From Xanthobacteraceae bacterium (GTDB taxonomy: Bacteria; Pseudomonadota; Alphaproteobacteria; Rhizobiales; Xanthobacteraceae), in assembly GCA_023954195.1 (NCBI GenBank), contig JAMLIK010000002.1:682001-746000 (forward strand): a stretch of 64,000 bases of DNA, written 5' to 3'. A program made the position numbers and the translations under genes. Under the pieces are notes generated by a model. It saw only the letters and a list, made by a program, of their open reading frames with translations. It did no database searches and had not been told where the DNA came from. Positions 18,717-28,633 of the stretch are shown here, piece by piece. Position 1 is the first letter of the stretch. Each line of letters begins with the position of its first letter.

Positions 18717-20423
18717 ATGGCGGACGGGCTTCGCAAGGGGTTGACCAGCTACGGCGACGCCGGCTTCTCGCTGTTCCTGCGCAAGGCGTTCATCAAGGCC
18801 GCGGGCTATTCCGACGACGCGCTGGAGCGCCCCATCGTCGGCATCACCAACACCGCCTCCGACTACAATCCCTGCCATGGCAACGTGCCGGCGCTGATCG
18901 AGGCGGCGAAGCGCGGCGTGATGCTGGCCGGCGCCATGCCGATGGTGTTTCCGACCATCTCGATCGCGGAAAGTTTCTCGCACCCGACCTCGATGTATCT
19001 GCGCAACCTGATGGCGATGGACACCGAGGAGATGATCCGCGCCCAGCCGATGGACGCGGTGATCGTGATCGGCGGCTGCGACAAGACCTTGCCGGCGCAG
19101 ATCATGGCGGCGGTCAGCGCCGATCTGCCGACCGTGGTGGTTCCGGTCGGGCCGATGGTGGTCGGCCATCACAAGGGCGAGGTGCTGGGCGCCTGCACCG
19201 ATTGCCGCAGGCTATGGGCGAAGTATCGCGCCGGTGAACTCGACGACGCCGAGATCGAGGCGGTCAACGGCCGCCTCGCGCCGTCGGTCGGCACCTGCAT
19301 GGTGATGGGCACGGCCTCGACCATGGCCTGCGTCACCGAGGCGCTCGGGCTGTCGCTGCCGATGAGCGCGACGATCCCCGCGCCGCATGCCGAGCGCGTG
19401 CGGACCGCCGAGGCCAGCGGCAAATGCGCGGCGGAAATGGCGAAGCGCAAGGGGCCGAGGCCGAGCGAACTGCTGACGCCGGCCGCGTTCCGCAACGCGC
19501 AGGTGGTGTTGCAGGCGATCGGCGGCTCGACCAACGGGCTGGTGCATCTCACCGCGATCGCGGGCCGGGTGCCGCGCCGCCTCGACCTCGATGCCTTCGA
19601 TGCGCTGGGCCGCGAGGTGCCGGTGCTGGTCGATCTGAAGCCGTCCGGCGCGCATTACATGGAGCATTTCCATCACGCCGGCGGGGTGCCGAAGCTGCTG
19701 AAGCAACTCGGCGACCTGATCGACCTCAACGCGAAAACCGTCACCGGCGCGACATTGCGCGAGGTGGTGGCGAACGCCGAGGAGGTGCCGGGGCAGGACG
19801 CGATCCGCCCGCGCGATAATCCGATCCGCCGCGAGGGCGCGATGGCGGTGCTGCGCGGCAACCTCGCGCCGCGCGGCGCGGTCATCAAGCATTCGGCCGC
19901 CAGCGAGCGGCTGTTGCAGCATAGCGGGCGCGCGGTGGTGTTCGAATCGGTCGAGGACATGACGCGGCGAATCGACGATCCCGCGCTCGATGTCGCGGCC
20001 GACGACGTGCTGGTGCTGCGCAACGCCGGGCCGAAGGGCGCGCCGGGGATGCCGGAAGCGGGCTATCTGCCGATTCCGCGCAAACTGGCGCGCGAGGGCG
20101 TCAAGGACATGGTGCGGATATCGGACGCGCGGATGAGCGGCACCGCGTTCGGCACCATCGTGCTGCATATCACGCCGGAGTCGGCGGCGGGCGGGCCGCT
20201 GGCGCTGGTCAAGACCGGCGACCGGATTCGTCTCGACGTCGCCGGCCGCCGCATCGATCTCCTGGTGGACGATGCCGAACTTGAACGCCGCCGCGCGGCC
20301 CTCGCGGTTCCCCGGCGGCCGGATGGGGCGGAACGCGGCTATGCGCGATTGTTCCACGACACCGTGTTGCAGGCCGACGAAGGCTGCGACTTCGATTTTC
20401 TCCGCGGGGACGGGAAGGCGTAG
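18717..20423 (+). CDS. IlvD/Edd-family dehydratase
   Basis: 568 residues. Fe-S ligand positions of the family are visible: NPCHGN, GGCDKTLP and GTCMVMGTASTMACV. The dehydratases act on dihydroxy-acids (IlvD), 6-phosphogluconate (Edd) or sugar acids (arabinonate, xylonate). The N terminus (LRKGLTSYGDAGFSLFLRKAF) and absence of ilv neighbours fit the sugar-acid branch better than the housekeeping IlvD, but this is inference. A strong AAGGAG is 8 bases upstream of the ATG. No sugar-acid pathway gene is adjacent. The MITE-like repeat copy 2 begins 10 bases after the stop. Confidence 0.8.
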   Translation: MADGLRKGLTSYGDAGFSLFLRKAFIKAAGYSDDALERPIVGITNTASDYNPCHGNVPALIEAAKRGVMLAGAMPMVFPTISIAESFSHPTSMYLRNLMAMDTEEMIRAQPMDAVIVIGGCDKTLPAQIMAAVSADLPTVVVPVGPMVVGHHKGEVLGACTDCRRLWAKYRAGELDDAEIEAVNGRLAPSVGTCMVMGTASTMACVTEALGLSLPMSATIPAPHAERVRTAEASGKCAAEMAKRKGPRPSELLTPAAFRNAQVVLQAIGGSTNGLVHLTAIAGRVPRRLDLDAFDALGREVPVLVDLKPSGAHYMEHFHHAGGVPKLLKQLGDLIDLNAKTVTGATLREVVANAEEVPGQDAIRPRDNPIRREGAMAVLRGNLAPRGAVIKHSAASERLLQHSGRAVVFESVEDMTRRIDDPALDVAADDVLVLRNAGPKGAPGMPEAGYLPIPRKLAREGVKDMVRISDARMSGTAFGTIVLHITPESAAGGPLALVKTGDRIRLDVAGRRIDLLVDDAELERRRAALAVPRRPDGAERGYARLFHDTVLQADEGCDFDFLRGDGKA

Positions 20424-20433
20424 TTTCGATTTT

Positions 20434-20553
20434 CGTCGTCCCCGCGCAGGCGGGGACCCGTAACCCCTGGCGTTTGCAATTTTAAGCGATCTCGCGCAGA
20501 TTATTGAGCCGAAGCGCTGCGGCGTATGGGTCCCCGCCTGCGCGGGGACGACG
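20434..20553. repeat. MITE-like palindromic repeat, copy 2
   Basis: 120 bases, opposite orientation to copy 1 at 657-779. Outer ends CGTCGTCCCCGCGCAGGCGG and its complement. The right inner flank CGCTGCGGCGTATGGGT is the complement of the copy 1 left inner flank. It lies between the convergent IlvD-family gene and pepT, where it may also serve as a transcription end. Confidence 0.8.
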
Positions 20554-20616
20554 TTGATCGAGTTGCCTATCCGCGCACAACACGAATGCCGGGTCGATTC
20601 TCAGGGGACGGCGCGC

Positions 20617-21873
20617 CTAAGCCCGCTCCTCCCAGATCATCGCCAGATGCACGATGGTCTCGGCCGCCTTCTCCATGTCCTGCCGGCTCACCCATTCGGT
20701 GCGGGAGTGGAAGGCGTGCTCGCCGGCGAAGATGTTGGGGCAGGGCAGGCCCATGGCCGACAGCCGCGAGCCGTCGGTGCCGCCGCGAATGCTGCCGCGC
20801 ACCGGATCGAGCCCGGCGCGGCGGATCGCCTCAAGCGCATGGTCCATCACCCGCGGATGGGCGTCGATTACCTGCTTCATGTTGCGATACTGCGGCGTGA
20901 TTTCGATCTTGCAGATCGAATGCGGAAAGTCCTTCATCACGTCCTTGACGATCCGATCCAGCAGCGCCGCCTTGTCGCGCAGACCCTGCTCGGTGAAATC
21001 GCGCACGATGAAGGCCAGCCGCGCCTGCTCCAGCGTGCCGTCGATGCCGACCGGATGCAGGAAACCCTCGCGCCCCTCGGTGGTTTCCGGCGAGCAGGTG
21101 TCGTGGGGCAGCCGCTCGACGATGCGCGCGGCGATCTTGATGGCGTGCTCCATCTTGCCCTTGGCGAAGCCGGGATGAACGCTGACGCCGGTGATGGTGA
21201 GGGTCGCGGCGTCGGCGGAAAAGGTTTCGTCCTCGATATGGCCGGCGGTCTCGCCGTCCATGGTGTAGGCGAAGTCGGCCCCGAGCCTTTTCAGGTCGAC
21301 CTTGTCGACGCCGCGGCCGATCTCCTCGTCCGGCGTGAACAGGATTTTTATCGCGCCATGCTTGATCTCCGGATGCGCGAGCAGGAAGCGCGCCGCGTCC
21401 ATGATCTCGGCGATGCCGGCCTTGTTGTCGGCGCCGAGCAGCGTGGTGCCGTCGGAGGTGATGATGTCGTTGCCGATCTGGCCGGCCAATGCCGGGTTGT
21501 CGCGCGCGCGGATCACTTGCGCCGGATCGCCCGGCAGCACGATGTCGCCGCCCTGATAGTCGCGCACGATCTGCGGCTTGACGTTGGCGCCCGAGCAGTC
21601 CGGCGAGGTGTCCATATGCGAGCAGAAGCAGATCACCGGCACCGCCTTGGCGGTGTTGGCGGGAATGGTGCCGTAGACATAGCCGTGCGCGTCGAGATCG
21701 GCGTCGGCGATGCCCATCTCGCGCAATTCCCGCGCCAGTAGCCGGCCGAGATCTTTCTGCTTCTCGGTGGAGGGGCAGGTGGGGGATGCGGGATCGGACT
21801 GGGTGTCGATGACCACGTAGCGGAGGAAACGCGCGACGACGTCATGGTCGAAATCGGGGAGAGGATGGGGCAC
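20617..21873 (-). CDS. pepT: Peptidase T (tripeptidase)
   Basis: 418 residues, M20 family dinuclear zinc aminotripeptidase that removes the N-terminal residue of tripeptides in the cytoplasm. Metal-site motifs: SHMDTSPD (His and Asp near residue 88), GADNKAG, DEEIGRGVD and the C-terminal HAFHSRTEW. The lid/dimerisation domain starts at about residue 210. The typical N terminus (VVARFLRYVVIDTQSD) supports the start. Likely transcribed separately from the HU gene upstream, given the terminator between them. Confidence 0.92.
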   Translation of the reverse strand: MPHPLPDFDHDVVARFLRYVVIDTQSDPASPTCPSTEKQKDLGRLLARELREMGIADADLDAHGYVYGTIPANTAKAVPVICFCSHMDTSPDCSGANVKPQIVRDYQGGDIVLPGDPAQVIRARDNPALAGQIGNDIITSDGTTLLGADNKAGIAEIMDAARFLLAHPEIKHGAIKILFTPDEEIGRGVDKVDLKRLGADFAYTMDGETAGHIEDETFSADAATLTITGVSVHPGFAKGKMEHAIKIAARIVERLPHDTCSPETTEGREGFLHPVGIDGTLEQARLAFIVRDFTEQGLRDKAALLDRIVKDVMKDFPHSICKIEITPQYRNMKQVIDAHPRVMDHALEAIRRAGLDPVRGSIRGGTDGSRLSAMGLPCPNIFAGEHAFHSRTEWVSRQDMEKAAETIVHLAMIWEERA

Positions 21874-21925
21874 GGCGGCGGTCCTTGCTCGGTGCGGCGC
21901 ATCGGCTCGCGCAAAGGTGTCCGCG

Positions 21926-21963
21926 AATCAAAACGCCACCCCGCGCGGCGGCGCGGGATGGCG
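21926..21963 (-). terminator. Intrinsic terminator of the HU gene (minus strand)
   Basis: 13-bp stem (CGCCACCCCGCGC / GCGCGGGATGGCG, one G-T type mismatch) with a GGCG loop; on the minus strand it runs into TTTTGATT. It lies about 70 bases after the HU stop and before pepT. Confidence 0.75.
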
Positions 21964-22032
21964 TCACAAAAGCGCAAAATCCATCGCCGGCGCAAGCCGC
22001 GCGTGGCCGGCGGACGGCGCCCGGCGGCAGCG

Positions 22033-22332
22033 TCAGATCGCTTCCTTGAGTTCCTTGGCGGCGCGGAAGGCGACCTTCTTGCTGGCCTTGATCTGGATGG
22101 TCTCGCCGGTGGCGGGGTTGCGGCCGGTGCGGGCGGCGCGCTTGCGGACCTGGAGAATGCCGAGGCCGACGATGCGGACCCGCTCGCCCTTCTTCAGGTG
22201 CTTGGTGATGCGGGTGACCAGATCGCCGAGAATCGCTTCGGTCTGTTTCTTCGACAAATCGTGTTGTTCGGCCAGCGCGGCAGCCAGATGCTTGAGCGTG
22301 ACGGTGGTCGGGGTCGCAGCTTTCTTCGCCAT
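22033..22332 (-). CDS. HU/IHF-family DNA-binding protein
   Basis: 99 residues. Nucleoid protein fold: helical dimerisation part (LKHLAAALAEQHDLSKKQTEAILGDLVTRITKHLKKGERVRIVGLGILQV) and the DNA-binding arm with RTGRNPATGETIQI, whose Pro intercalates in DNA. It is longer at the N terminus than E. coli HU (an MAKKAATPTT extension). GGAGG is placed about 8 bases upstream of the ATG. It is a lone gene with its own terminator. Confidence 0.93.
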   Translation of the reverse strand: MAKKAATPTTVTLKHLAAALAEQHDLSKKQTEAILGDLVTRITKHLKKGERVRIVGLGILQVRKRAARTGRNPATGETIQIKASKKVAFRAAKELKEAI

Positions 22333-22502
22333 TTCCAGGCCCTCCTCGTGGTTCGAATTTAAAAAGTGACGACGTATCAGGCATTAGTTGATTCGGTGGG
22401 GTGCTGACCATGCGGTTTTCCGCGTAAATCTCCGGGTTTTCGCCGCCGGGAGCGCAAAATCGCCGGTCCGCGCGGGCCTTTCCCGACATGTTCCGAACCG
22501 GC

Positions 22503-22531
22503 TTGACTTGCGAGGGCCGCCCCTTTAAGTC
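22503..22531 (+). promoter_or_regulatory. Probable promoter of tRNA-Asp
   Basis: TTGACT (22503-22508), 17-base spacer, TAAGTC (22526-22531), about 33 bases before the mature tRNA 5' end. The -35 fits well; the -10 is only partly conserved. Confidence 0.45.
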
Positions 22532-22563
22532 CCAGCCCCACGGTCGGATCGGTTTTGATCCGT

Positions 22564-22640
22564 GCGGGAGTAGCTCAGTTGGTTAGAGTGCCGGCCTGTC
22601 ACGCCGGAGGTCGCGGGTTCGAGCCCCGTCTCTCGCGCCA
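22564..22640 (+). tRNA. tRNA-Asp (GTC)
   Basis: 77 bases with encoded CCA. The acceptor stem GCGGGAG pairs with CTCTCGC (one G-T). D-arm AGCTCAGTTGGTTAGAGT, anticodon loop CTGTCAC (anticodon GTC) on a GCCGG/CCGGC stem, and T-arm GGGTTCGAGCCCC are all present. Discriminator base is G, the Asp identity base. Confidence 0.97.
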
Positions 22641-22998
22641 TTGTTTTTCAATGGCTTAGTTCCTTAAACAGCATCACAATTCGACTCCGGAGCGGCCCGC
22701 GTCTCGGCTCGGTGGCCTGTTCCCGTTGCCGCGCTTGACTTGGCGGTCTTCCCGCGTGTCGTTGGCTGAGCCCGCTCGGGGCGGGTGTGTGCGGGTGCGT
22801 TGCGGCTCGCGGTGCGAGTCGATCGTGCGGGCAATTCTTCCGCTGGGGCCTGTCGGCGTCGAGGCCGGCATTCCCGCATGGCAGGGGACGGTCAACACAG
22901 CTTGTCTTGCCTCCCTTGTTGCGCTGCGCTAAAGGCTCAGAACAATTCCAAGGTGGCCGAACCTGTCGGCCGTACCGCCCAAAAACCAAGGATCGCCG
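22641..22998 (+). other. 358-base gap between tRNA-Asp and nuoA: operon leader
   Basis: No convincing gene; the overlapping ORFs here are Arg/Gly-rich shadows. A weak sigma-70-like pair (TTGCCT 22907-22912, 17 bases, TAAAGG 22930-22935) stands about 64 bases before nuoA and is the best candidate operon promoter that I see. No riboswitch motif was recognised. Confidence 0.35.
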
Positions 22999-23364
22999 AT
23001 GACCGGCATCTTGCAAGATTATCTGCCGCTGGTGGTGTTTATCGGCATTGCCGCCGTGATCGGGCTGGTCTTGCTGATCGCGCCGTTCATCGTCGCGTTC
23101 CAGCAGCCCGATCCGGAAAAACTGTCCGCTTACGAGTGCGGCTTCAATGCGTTCGACGACGCGCGCATGAAGTTCGACGTGCGGTTCTATCTGGTGGCGA
23201 TCCTGTTCATCATCTTCGATCTGGAGGTCGCCTTCCTGTTCCCGTGGGCGGTGGCTTTCGGCAAGCTCGGCGCCGTCGGATTCTGGTCGATGATGGTGTT
23301 TCTCGCCGTCCTCACCGTGGGTTTCATCTACGAATGGAAGAAAGGCGCGCTCGAATGGGATTGA
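22999..23364 (+). CDS. nuoA: NADH-quinone oxidoreductase subunit A
   Basis: 121 residues, three membrane helices. The conserved loop [20 protein letters not shown] (Cys in YECGF) lies at the quinone-site junction with NuoD and NuoH. First gene of the complex I operon; its last 10 bases overlap the start of nuoB. Confidence 0.96.
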   Translation: MTGILQDYLPLVVFIGIAAVIGLVLLIAPFIVAFQQPDPEKLSAYECGFNAFDDARMKFDVRFYLVAILFIIFDLEVAFLFPWAVAFGKLGAVGFWSMMVFLAVLTVGFIYEWKKGALEWD

Positions 23365-23948
23365 GCCCAACTCACGCGCAGTCGTCGGGTACGCTGGTTG
23401 CCCCCGCCGCGACCGGCGTTCTCGATCCGCGCACCGGCAAGCCGGTCGGCGCCGACGACCGCTACTTCCTCGAAGTCAACCACGAGCTGTCCGACAAGGG
23501 CTTCTTCGTCGCCGCCGCCGACGACCTCATTACCTGGGCGCGCACCGGCTCCTTGATGTGGATGACCTTCGGCCTGGCCTGCTGCGCCGTCGAGATGATG
23601 CAGGTGTCGATGCCGCGCTACGATGTCGAGCGATTCGGCTTCGCGCCGCGCGCGAGCCCGCGCCAGTCCGACGTGATGATCGTCGCCGGCACCCTGACCA
23701 ACAAGATGGCGCCCGCGCTGCGCAAGGTCTACGACCAGATGCCGGAGCCGCGCTACGTCATCTCGATGGGGTCCTGCGCCAACGGCGGCGGCTATTATCA
23801 CTATTCCTATTCCGTGGTGCGCGGCTGCGATCGCATCGTGCCGATCGACATCTACGTGCCGGGATGCCCGCCGACGGCGGAGGCGCTGCTGTACGGCGTG
23901 CTGTTGTTGCAGAAGAAGATCCGGCGCACCGGAACCATCGAACGCTAG
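23355..23948 (+). CDS. nuoB: NADH-quinone oxidoreductase subunit B (N2 cluster)
   Basis: 197 residues from the ATG overlapping nuoA. Ligands of cluster N2, the last Fe-S centre before quinone: the tandem Cys pair in [16 protein letters not shown] and [11 protein letters not shown] proline/alanine-rich N-terminal extension of about 35 residues precedes the fold. The longer ORF upstream overlaps nuoA in another frame and is not used. Confidence 0.96.
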   Translation: MGLSPTHAQSSGTLVAPAATGVLDPRTGKPVGADDRYFLEVNHELSDKGFFVAAADDLITWARTGSLMWMTFGLACCAVEMMQVSMPRYDVERFGFAPRASPRQSDVMIVAGTLTNKMAPALRKVYDQMPEPRYVISMGSCANGGGYYHYSYSVVRGCDRIVPIDIYVPGCPPTAEALLYGVLLLQKKIRRTGTIER

Positions 23949-23957
23949 GGTTGAACA

Positions 23958-24563
23958 ATGGACGACACGCGGCTCGACACCCTGGGTCAGACGATCGTTG
24001 GCGCGCTGCCGGGCGTCGCCGCCGGCCATGAGGTGGCGTTCGGTCAACTCACGGTGCATGTCGAGATCACCAAGATCGTCGAGGCGATGCGGTTCCTGCG
24101 CGACGATCCGCGCTGCCGCTTCGTCTCCTTCATCGACGCCACCGCGGTCGATTATCCGTCGCGTGAACAGCGCTTCGATATCGTCTATCATCTGCTGTCG
24201 CCGACGCTGAACGCGCGCATCCGCGTCAAGGGCGTCGCCGACGAGACGACGCAGGTGCCGTCGCTCATCGACGTGTTTCCCGGCGCCGACTGGTTCGAGC
24301 GCGAGACCTACGATCTTTACGGCGTGATCTTCGTCGGCCATCCCGACATGCGCCGGCTGCTCACCGACTACGGCTTCGACGGCCATCCGCTGCGCAAGGA
24401 TTTCCCGACCACCGGTTTCGTCGAGGTCCGCTACGACGACGCCGAGAAGCGGGTGGTCTACGAGCCGGTGCAGCTCAATCAGGAATTCCGCCGGTTCGAT
24501 TTCCTCTCGCCCTGGGAAGGCGCAGACTATCCGCTGCCGGGGGACGAGAAGAAGAGCGGATAG
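23958..24563 (+). CDS. nuoC: NADH-quinone oxidoreductase subunit C (30 kDa)
   Basis: 201 residues. Hydrophilic subunit of the connecting module; conserved [18 protein letters not shown] and the signature [27 protein letters not shown]. The stop TAG at 24561 is the first unit of the TAG-heptad array that follows, so the C-terminal end (after LPGDEKKSG) may have been set by insertion of that element. Confidence 0.95.
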   Translation: MDDTRLDTLGQTIVGALPGVAAGHEVAFGQLTVHVEITKIVEAMRFLRDDPRCRFVSFIDATAVDYPSREQRFDIVYHLLSPTLNARIRVKGVADETTQVPSLIDVFPGADWFERETYDLYGVIFVGHPDMRRLLTDYGFDGHPLRKDFPTTGFVEVRYDDAEKRVVYEPVQLNQEFRRFDFLSPWEGADYPLPGDEKKSG

Positions 24564-25047
24564 CGAGTAGTAAGTAGTAAGTAGCGAATAGACAGGTTCA
24601 TGAAGCAACAGGAGGGTGCGCGATAGAGATCAGTTCATACCGGGATCTCAAAGTCTGGCAGAAAGCGATGACGATTGCCGAGCAGGTCTATCGTTTGACC
24701 AGTTGCTTTCCGAAGGACGAGATTTACGGGATGACCAGTCAAATTCGCCGGGCGGCTGTATCGATAGCGGCTAATGTCGCTGAAGGTCATGGTCGCGAAC
24801 ATCGCGGATCGTTCGTTCAGTTCCTTCGTATCGCACAAGGTTCGCTGAAAGAGCTTGAGACGCATTTGTTACTGGCATTGCGTGTTAACCTGGCCTCTCC
24901 CGACGTGGTTGAGCCGGTTCTGGCGCAATGTGACGAATTGGGCAAAATGTTGAGGTCACTGATCCGATCAGTTCAGCGCAGGCAAGCCGATGATTGAATT
25001 CCGCTCCTACTATTCGCTATTCGCTACTCACTATTCGCCATTCTCCA
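24561..25047. mobile_element. TAG-heptad inverted-repeat element carrying a four-helix-bundle gene
   Basis: Left arm 24561-24595: five heptads TAGCGAG, TAGTAAG, TAGTAAG, TAGCGAA, TAGACAG. Right arm 25006-25047: six heptads in inverse orientation (CCTACTA, TTCGCTA, TTCGCTA, CTCACTA, TTCGCCA, TTCTCCA). Between them lies a four-helix-bundle gene related to those of 23S rRNA intervening sequences. Because the unit is 7 bases, consecutive TAGs fall in all three frames, and the same holds on the other strand from the right end. Two gene-less relatives lie at 51358-51435 and 58815-58914. No transposase is present, so mobility would be in trans or is historical. Confidence 0.7.
24623..24997 (+). CDS. 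Four-helix-bundle (23S rRNA intervening-sequence / S23 type) protein
   Basis: Small helical protein of the family encoded in 23S rRNA intervening sequences and related to bAvd. The reading frame runs from a perfectly placed AGGAGGG (24609-24616) through an ATA codon at 24623, then [15 protein letters not shown], a typical family N terminus (YxDLxVWQxA), [25 protein letters not shown] and a helical end; 124 residues from ATA. The first conventional start is ATG 24668, giving 109 residues and losing conserved helix 1. So either ATA is used (rare) or the start has mutated from ATG. It interrupts nuoC-nuoD in the same direction and must be co-transcribed with the operon. Confidence 0.8.
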   Translation: MEISSYRDLKVWQKAMTIAEQVYRLTSCFPKDEIYGMTSQIRRAAVSIAANVAEGHGREHRGSFVQFLRIAQGSLKELETHLLLALRVNLASPDVVEPVLAQCDELGKMLRSLIRSVQRRQADD

Positions 25048-25065
25048 GAGCGCGGAGCGCTTGAG

Positions 25066-26259
25066 ATGAACGAAGTCCCCGGAATGCGCAATTTCACCAT
25101 CAATTTCGGGCCGCAGCACCCGGCGGCGCACGGCGTGCTGCGCCTGGTGTTGGAGCTGGACGGCGAGGTGGTCGAGCGCGTCGATCCGCATATCGGCCTT
25201 TTGCATCGCGGCACCGAGAAGCTGATCGAGACCAAGACCTATCTGCAAGCGATCCCCTATTTCGACCGGCTCGACTACGTCGCGCCGATGAATCAGGAGC
25301 ACGCCTTCTGCCTCGCGGCGGAAAAGCTGCTCGGCATCCAGGTGCCGCGCCGCGGCCAACTGATCCGCGTGCTCTATTGCGAGATCGGCCGCATTCTCTC
25401 GCACCTGCTCAACGTCACCACGCAGGCAATGGACGTCGGCGCGCTGACCCCGCCGCTGTGGGGGTTCGAGGAGCGCGAGAAGCTGATGGTGTTCTACGAG
25501 CGCGCCTCCGGCTCGCGGATGCACGCCGCGTTCTTTCGCGTCGGCGGCGTGCATCAGGACCTGCCGCCAAAGTTGATCGACGACATCGACGCCTGGTGTG
25601 ACGCCTTCCCGCCGAAGGTCGACGACCTCGAGGTGCTGCTGACCGGCAACCGCATCTTCAAGCAGCGCAATGTCGATATCGGCGTGGTGACGCTGGCGCA
25701 GGCGTGGGAGTGGGGTTTCTCCGGCGTCATGGTGCGCGGCTCGGGCGCCGCGTGGGATCTGCGCAAGGCGCAGCCCTACGAATGCTACGACGAGATGGAA
25801 TTCGATATTCCCGTCGGCAAGAACGGCGACTGCTACGACCGTTACTGCATCCGCATCGAGGAAATGCATCAGTCGGTGCGCATCATGAAGCAGTGCATCG
25901 CCAAGCTGCGCGCGGCGGACGGGCAGGGCCCGGTGGTGGTCGAGGACAACAAGATCTTCCCGCCGCGCCGCGGCGAGATGAAGCGCTCGATGGAAGCGCT
26001 GATCCATCACTTCAAGCTTTACACCGAGGGCTTCCACGTTCCGGCCGGCGAAGTCTACGCCGCGGTGGAGGCGCCGAAGGGCGAGTTCGGCGTGTTCCTG
26101 GTCGCCGACGGCAGCAACAAACCCTACAAGTGCAAGATTCGCGCGCCCGGCTTCGCCCATTTGCAGGCAATGGATTTCATCTGCAAGGGGCATCTCCTGG
26201 CCGACGTCTCGGCCATCCTCGGGTCGCTCGACATCGTGTTCGGCGAGGTCGACCGGTGA
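25066..26259 (+). CDS. nuoD: NADH-quinone oxidoreductase subunit D (49 kDa)
   Basis: 397 residues from the ATG at 25066, 18 bases after the heptad element. Quinone-site subunit: [22 protein letters not shown] opening, HRGTEKLIE, and the C-terminal [15 protein letters not shown]...[13 protein letters not shown]. Full length, so the upstream insertion has not damaged it. It overlaps by GTGA a 21-codon ORF that fills the gap to nuoE. Confidence 0.96.
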   Translation: MNEVPGMRNFTINFGPQHPAAHGVLRLVLELDGEVVERVDPHIGLLHRGTEKLIETKTYLQAIPYFDRLDYVAPMNQEHAFCLAAEKLLGIQVPRRGQLIRVLYCEIGRILSHLLNVTTQAMDVGALTPPLWGFEEREKLMVFYERASGSRMHAAFFRVGGVHQDLPPKLIDDIDAWCDAFPPKVDDLEVLLTGNRIFKQRNVDIGVVTLAQAWEWGFSGVMVRGSGAAWDLRKAQPYECYDEMEFDIPVGKNGDCYDRYCIRIEEMHQSVRIMKQCIAKLRAADGQGPVVVEDNKIFPPRRGEMKRSMEALIHHFKLYTEGFHVPAGEVYAAVEAPKGEFGVFLVADGSNKPYKCKIRAPGFAHLQAMDFICKGHLLADVSAILGSLDIVFGEVDR

Positions 26260-26321
26260 CCGTCGCAGCCCGCCATATCCGCACCGACGCGCGCCGCGCG
26301 GCGCGTTTACCGAAAGACTGA
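26256..26321 (+). CDS. Possible 21-codon bridging ORF between nuoD and nuoE
   Basis: GTG at 26256 overlaps the nuoD stop as [25 protein letters not shown] ends six bases before the nuoE ATG. It may serve only to keep ribosomes moving across the gap; there is no sign of a functional product. Confidence 0.25.
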   Translation: MTVAARHIRTDARRAARLPKD

Positions 26322-26327
26322 TCGAGC

Positions 26328-27085
26328 ATGTCCGTCCGTCGTCTGGCACCGAAGGAATTGCAGCCCGCGAGCTTCGCGTTTCGCGAGGAGACGCTGGCGT
26401 TCGCCAAGCAGCAGATCGCGAAATATCCGGAAGGCCGGCAGGCGTCGGCCTGCATCGCCATTCTGTGGCGGGTGCAGGAGGACAACGAGGGCTGGGTCTC
26501 GGAAGCCGCGATCCGCGCCGTCGCCGACCTGCTCGACATGCCGTACATCCGCGTGCTGGAGGTCGTGACCTTCTACACCATGTTCCAGCTTTCGCCGGTG
26601 GGGAAGAAGGCGCATGTGCAGGTTTGCGGCACCACGCCGTGCATGCTGCGCGGCGCCGGCGACCTGATCGAGGTCTGCAAGCATCGCATCCATCACGAGC
26701 CGGGCCATGTCTCGGAAGACGGCGACTTCTCATGGGAGGAAGTCGAGTGCCTGGGAGCCTGCGTCAACGCGCCGATGGTGATGATCTGGAAGGACACCTA
26801 CGAGGATCTCACCAAGGACAGCTTCAACAAGGTGCTGGACGGTTTCGCCTCGGGCAATCTGCCGAAGCCCGGCCCGCAGATCGACCGCCACAACGCCGCC
26901 CCCGTCGGCGGCCCGCGCGTGCTGACCAACGGCGGCCAGCCGGGGACGGCGGCCGGGCCGAGCGCGCCGAAGGAGCCGGTGCTCGCCGACGCCGAGCCGA
27001 AGAAACAGACCGAGGCCGCGAATTTCCAGGAGCGGCCCGCGCCGAAGCCGCCCGCCGATGACGCGACCAAGAAGGGCAACATGTG

Positions 27086-27086
<1 letters not shown>
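26328..27086 (+). CDS. nuoE: NADH-quinone oxidoreductase subunit E (24 kDa, N1a cluster)
   Basis: 252 residues. The N-terminal 165 hold the thioredoxin-like fold with the 2Fe-2S ligands CGTTPC and CLGAC. The remaining 85 residues are a Pro/Ala/Lys-rich tail ([14 protein letters not shown] ... KKGNM) absent from short NuoE forms and predicted to be disordered. The stop overlaps the nuoF start as TGATG. Confidence 0.95.
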
Positions 27087-28411
<1,325 letters not shown>

Positions 28412-28415
28412 GGCG

Positions 28416-28625
28416 ATGGCGGGCGAACCGGACAACATGATCCTGGTCTACCTTCGGCGGTTCGATGAAAAGCTCGACCGCGTGATCGACGACATGCGCG
28501 ATCTGAAAATTCGCGCCACCGCCGTCGAGGAGGGACTGGTCGGAATTCATCGACGGCTTGACCGTCTCGAAACTCGCGTCGAACGGATCGAGCGCAGGCT
28601 CGATCTTGTCGACCAGCCGCATTGA
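28416..28625 (+). CDS. 69-residue coiled-coil protein inside the nuo operon
   Basis: Starts 4 bases after the nuoF stop and ends inside the nuoG initiation region, so it is transcribed and probably translated with complex I. The sequence is nearly all helical with heptad spacing: YLRRFDEKLDRVIDDMRDLK, then VEEGLVGIHRRLDRLETRVERIERRLDLV. Highly charged, without membrane segment or cysteines. I know similar short coiled-coil proteins only as hypotheticals, often near unrelated genes. It is not a known complex I subunit; an assembly or accessory role is only a guess. Confidence 0.75.
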   Translation: MAGEPDNMILVYLRRFDEKLDRVIDDMRDLKIRATAVEEGLVGIHRRLDRLETRVERIERRLDLVDQPH

Positions 28626-28633
28626 GTGATCGC

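Noticed and set aside
24561..25047. CRISPR-like reading of the short repeats around 24561 and 25006
   Set aside because: Units are 7 bases with no unique spacers and the two arrays are inverted; no cas gene is near.
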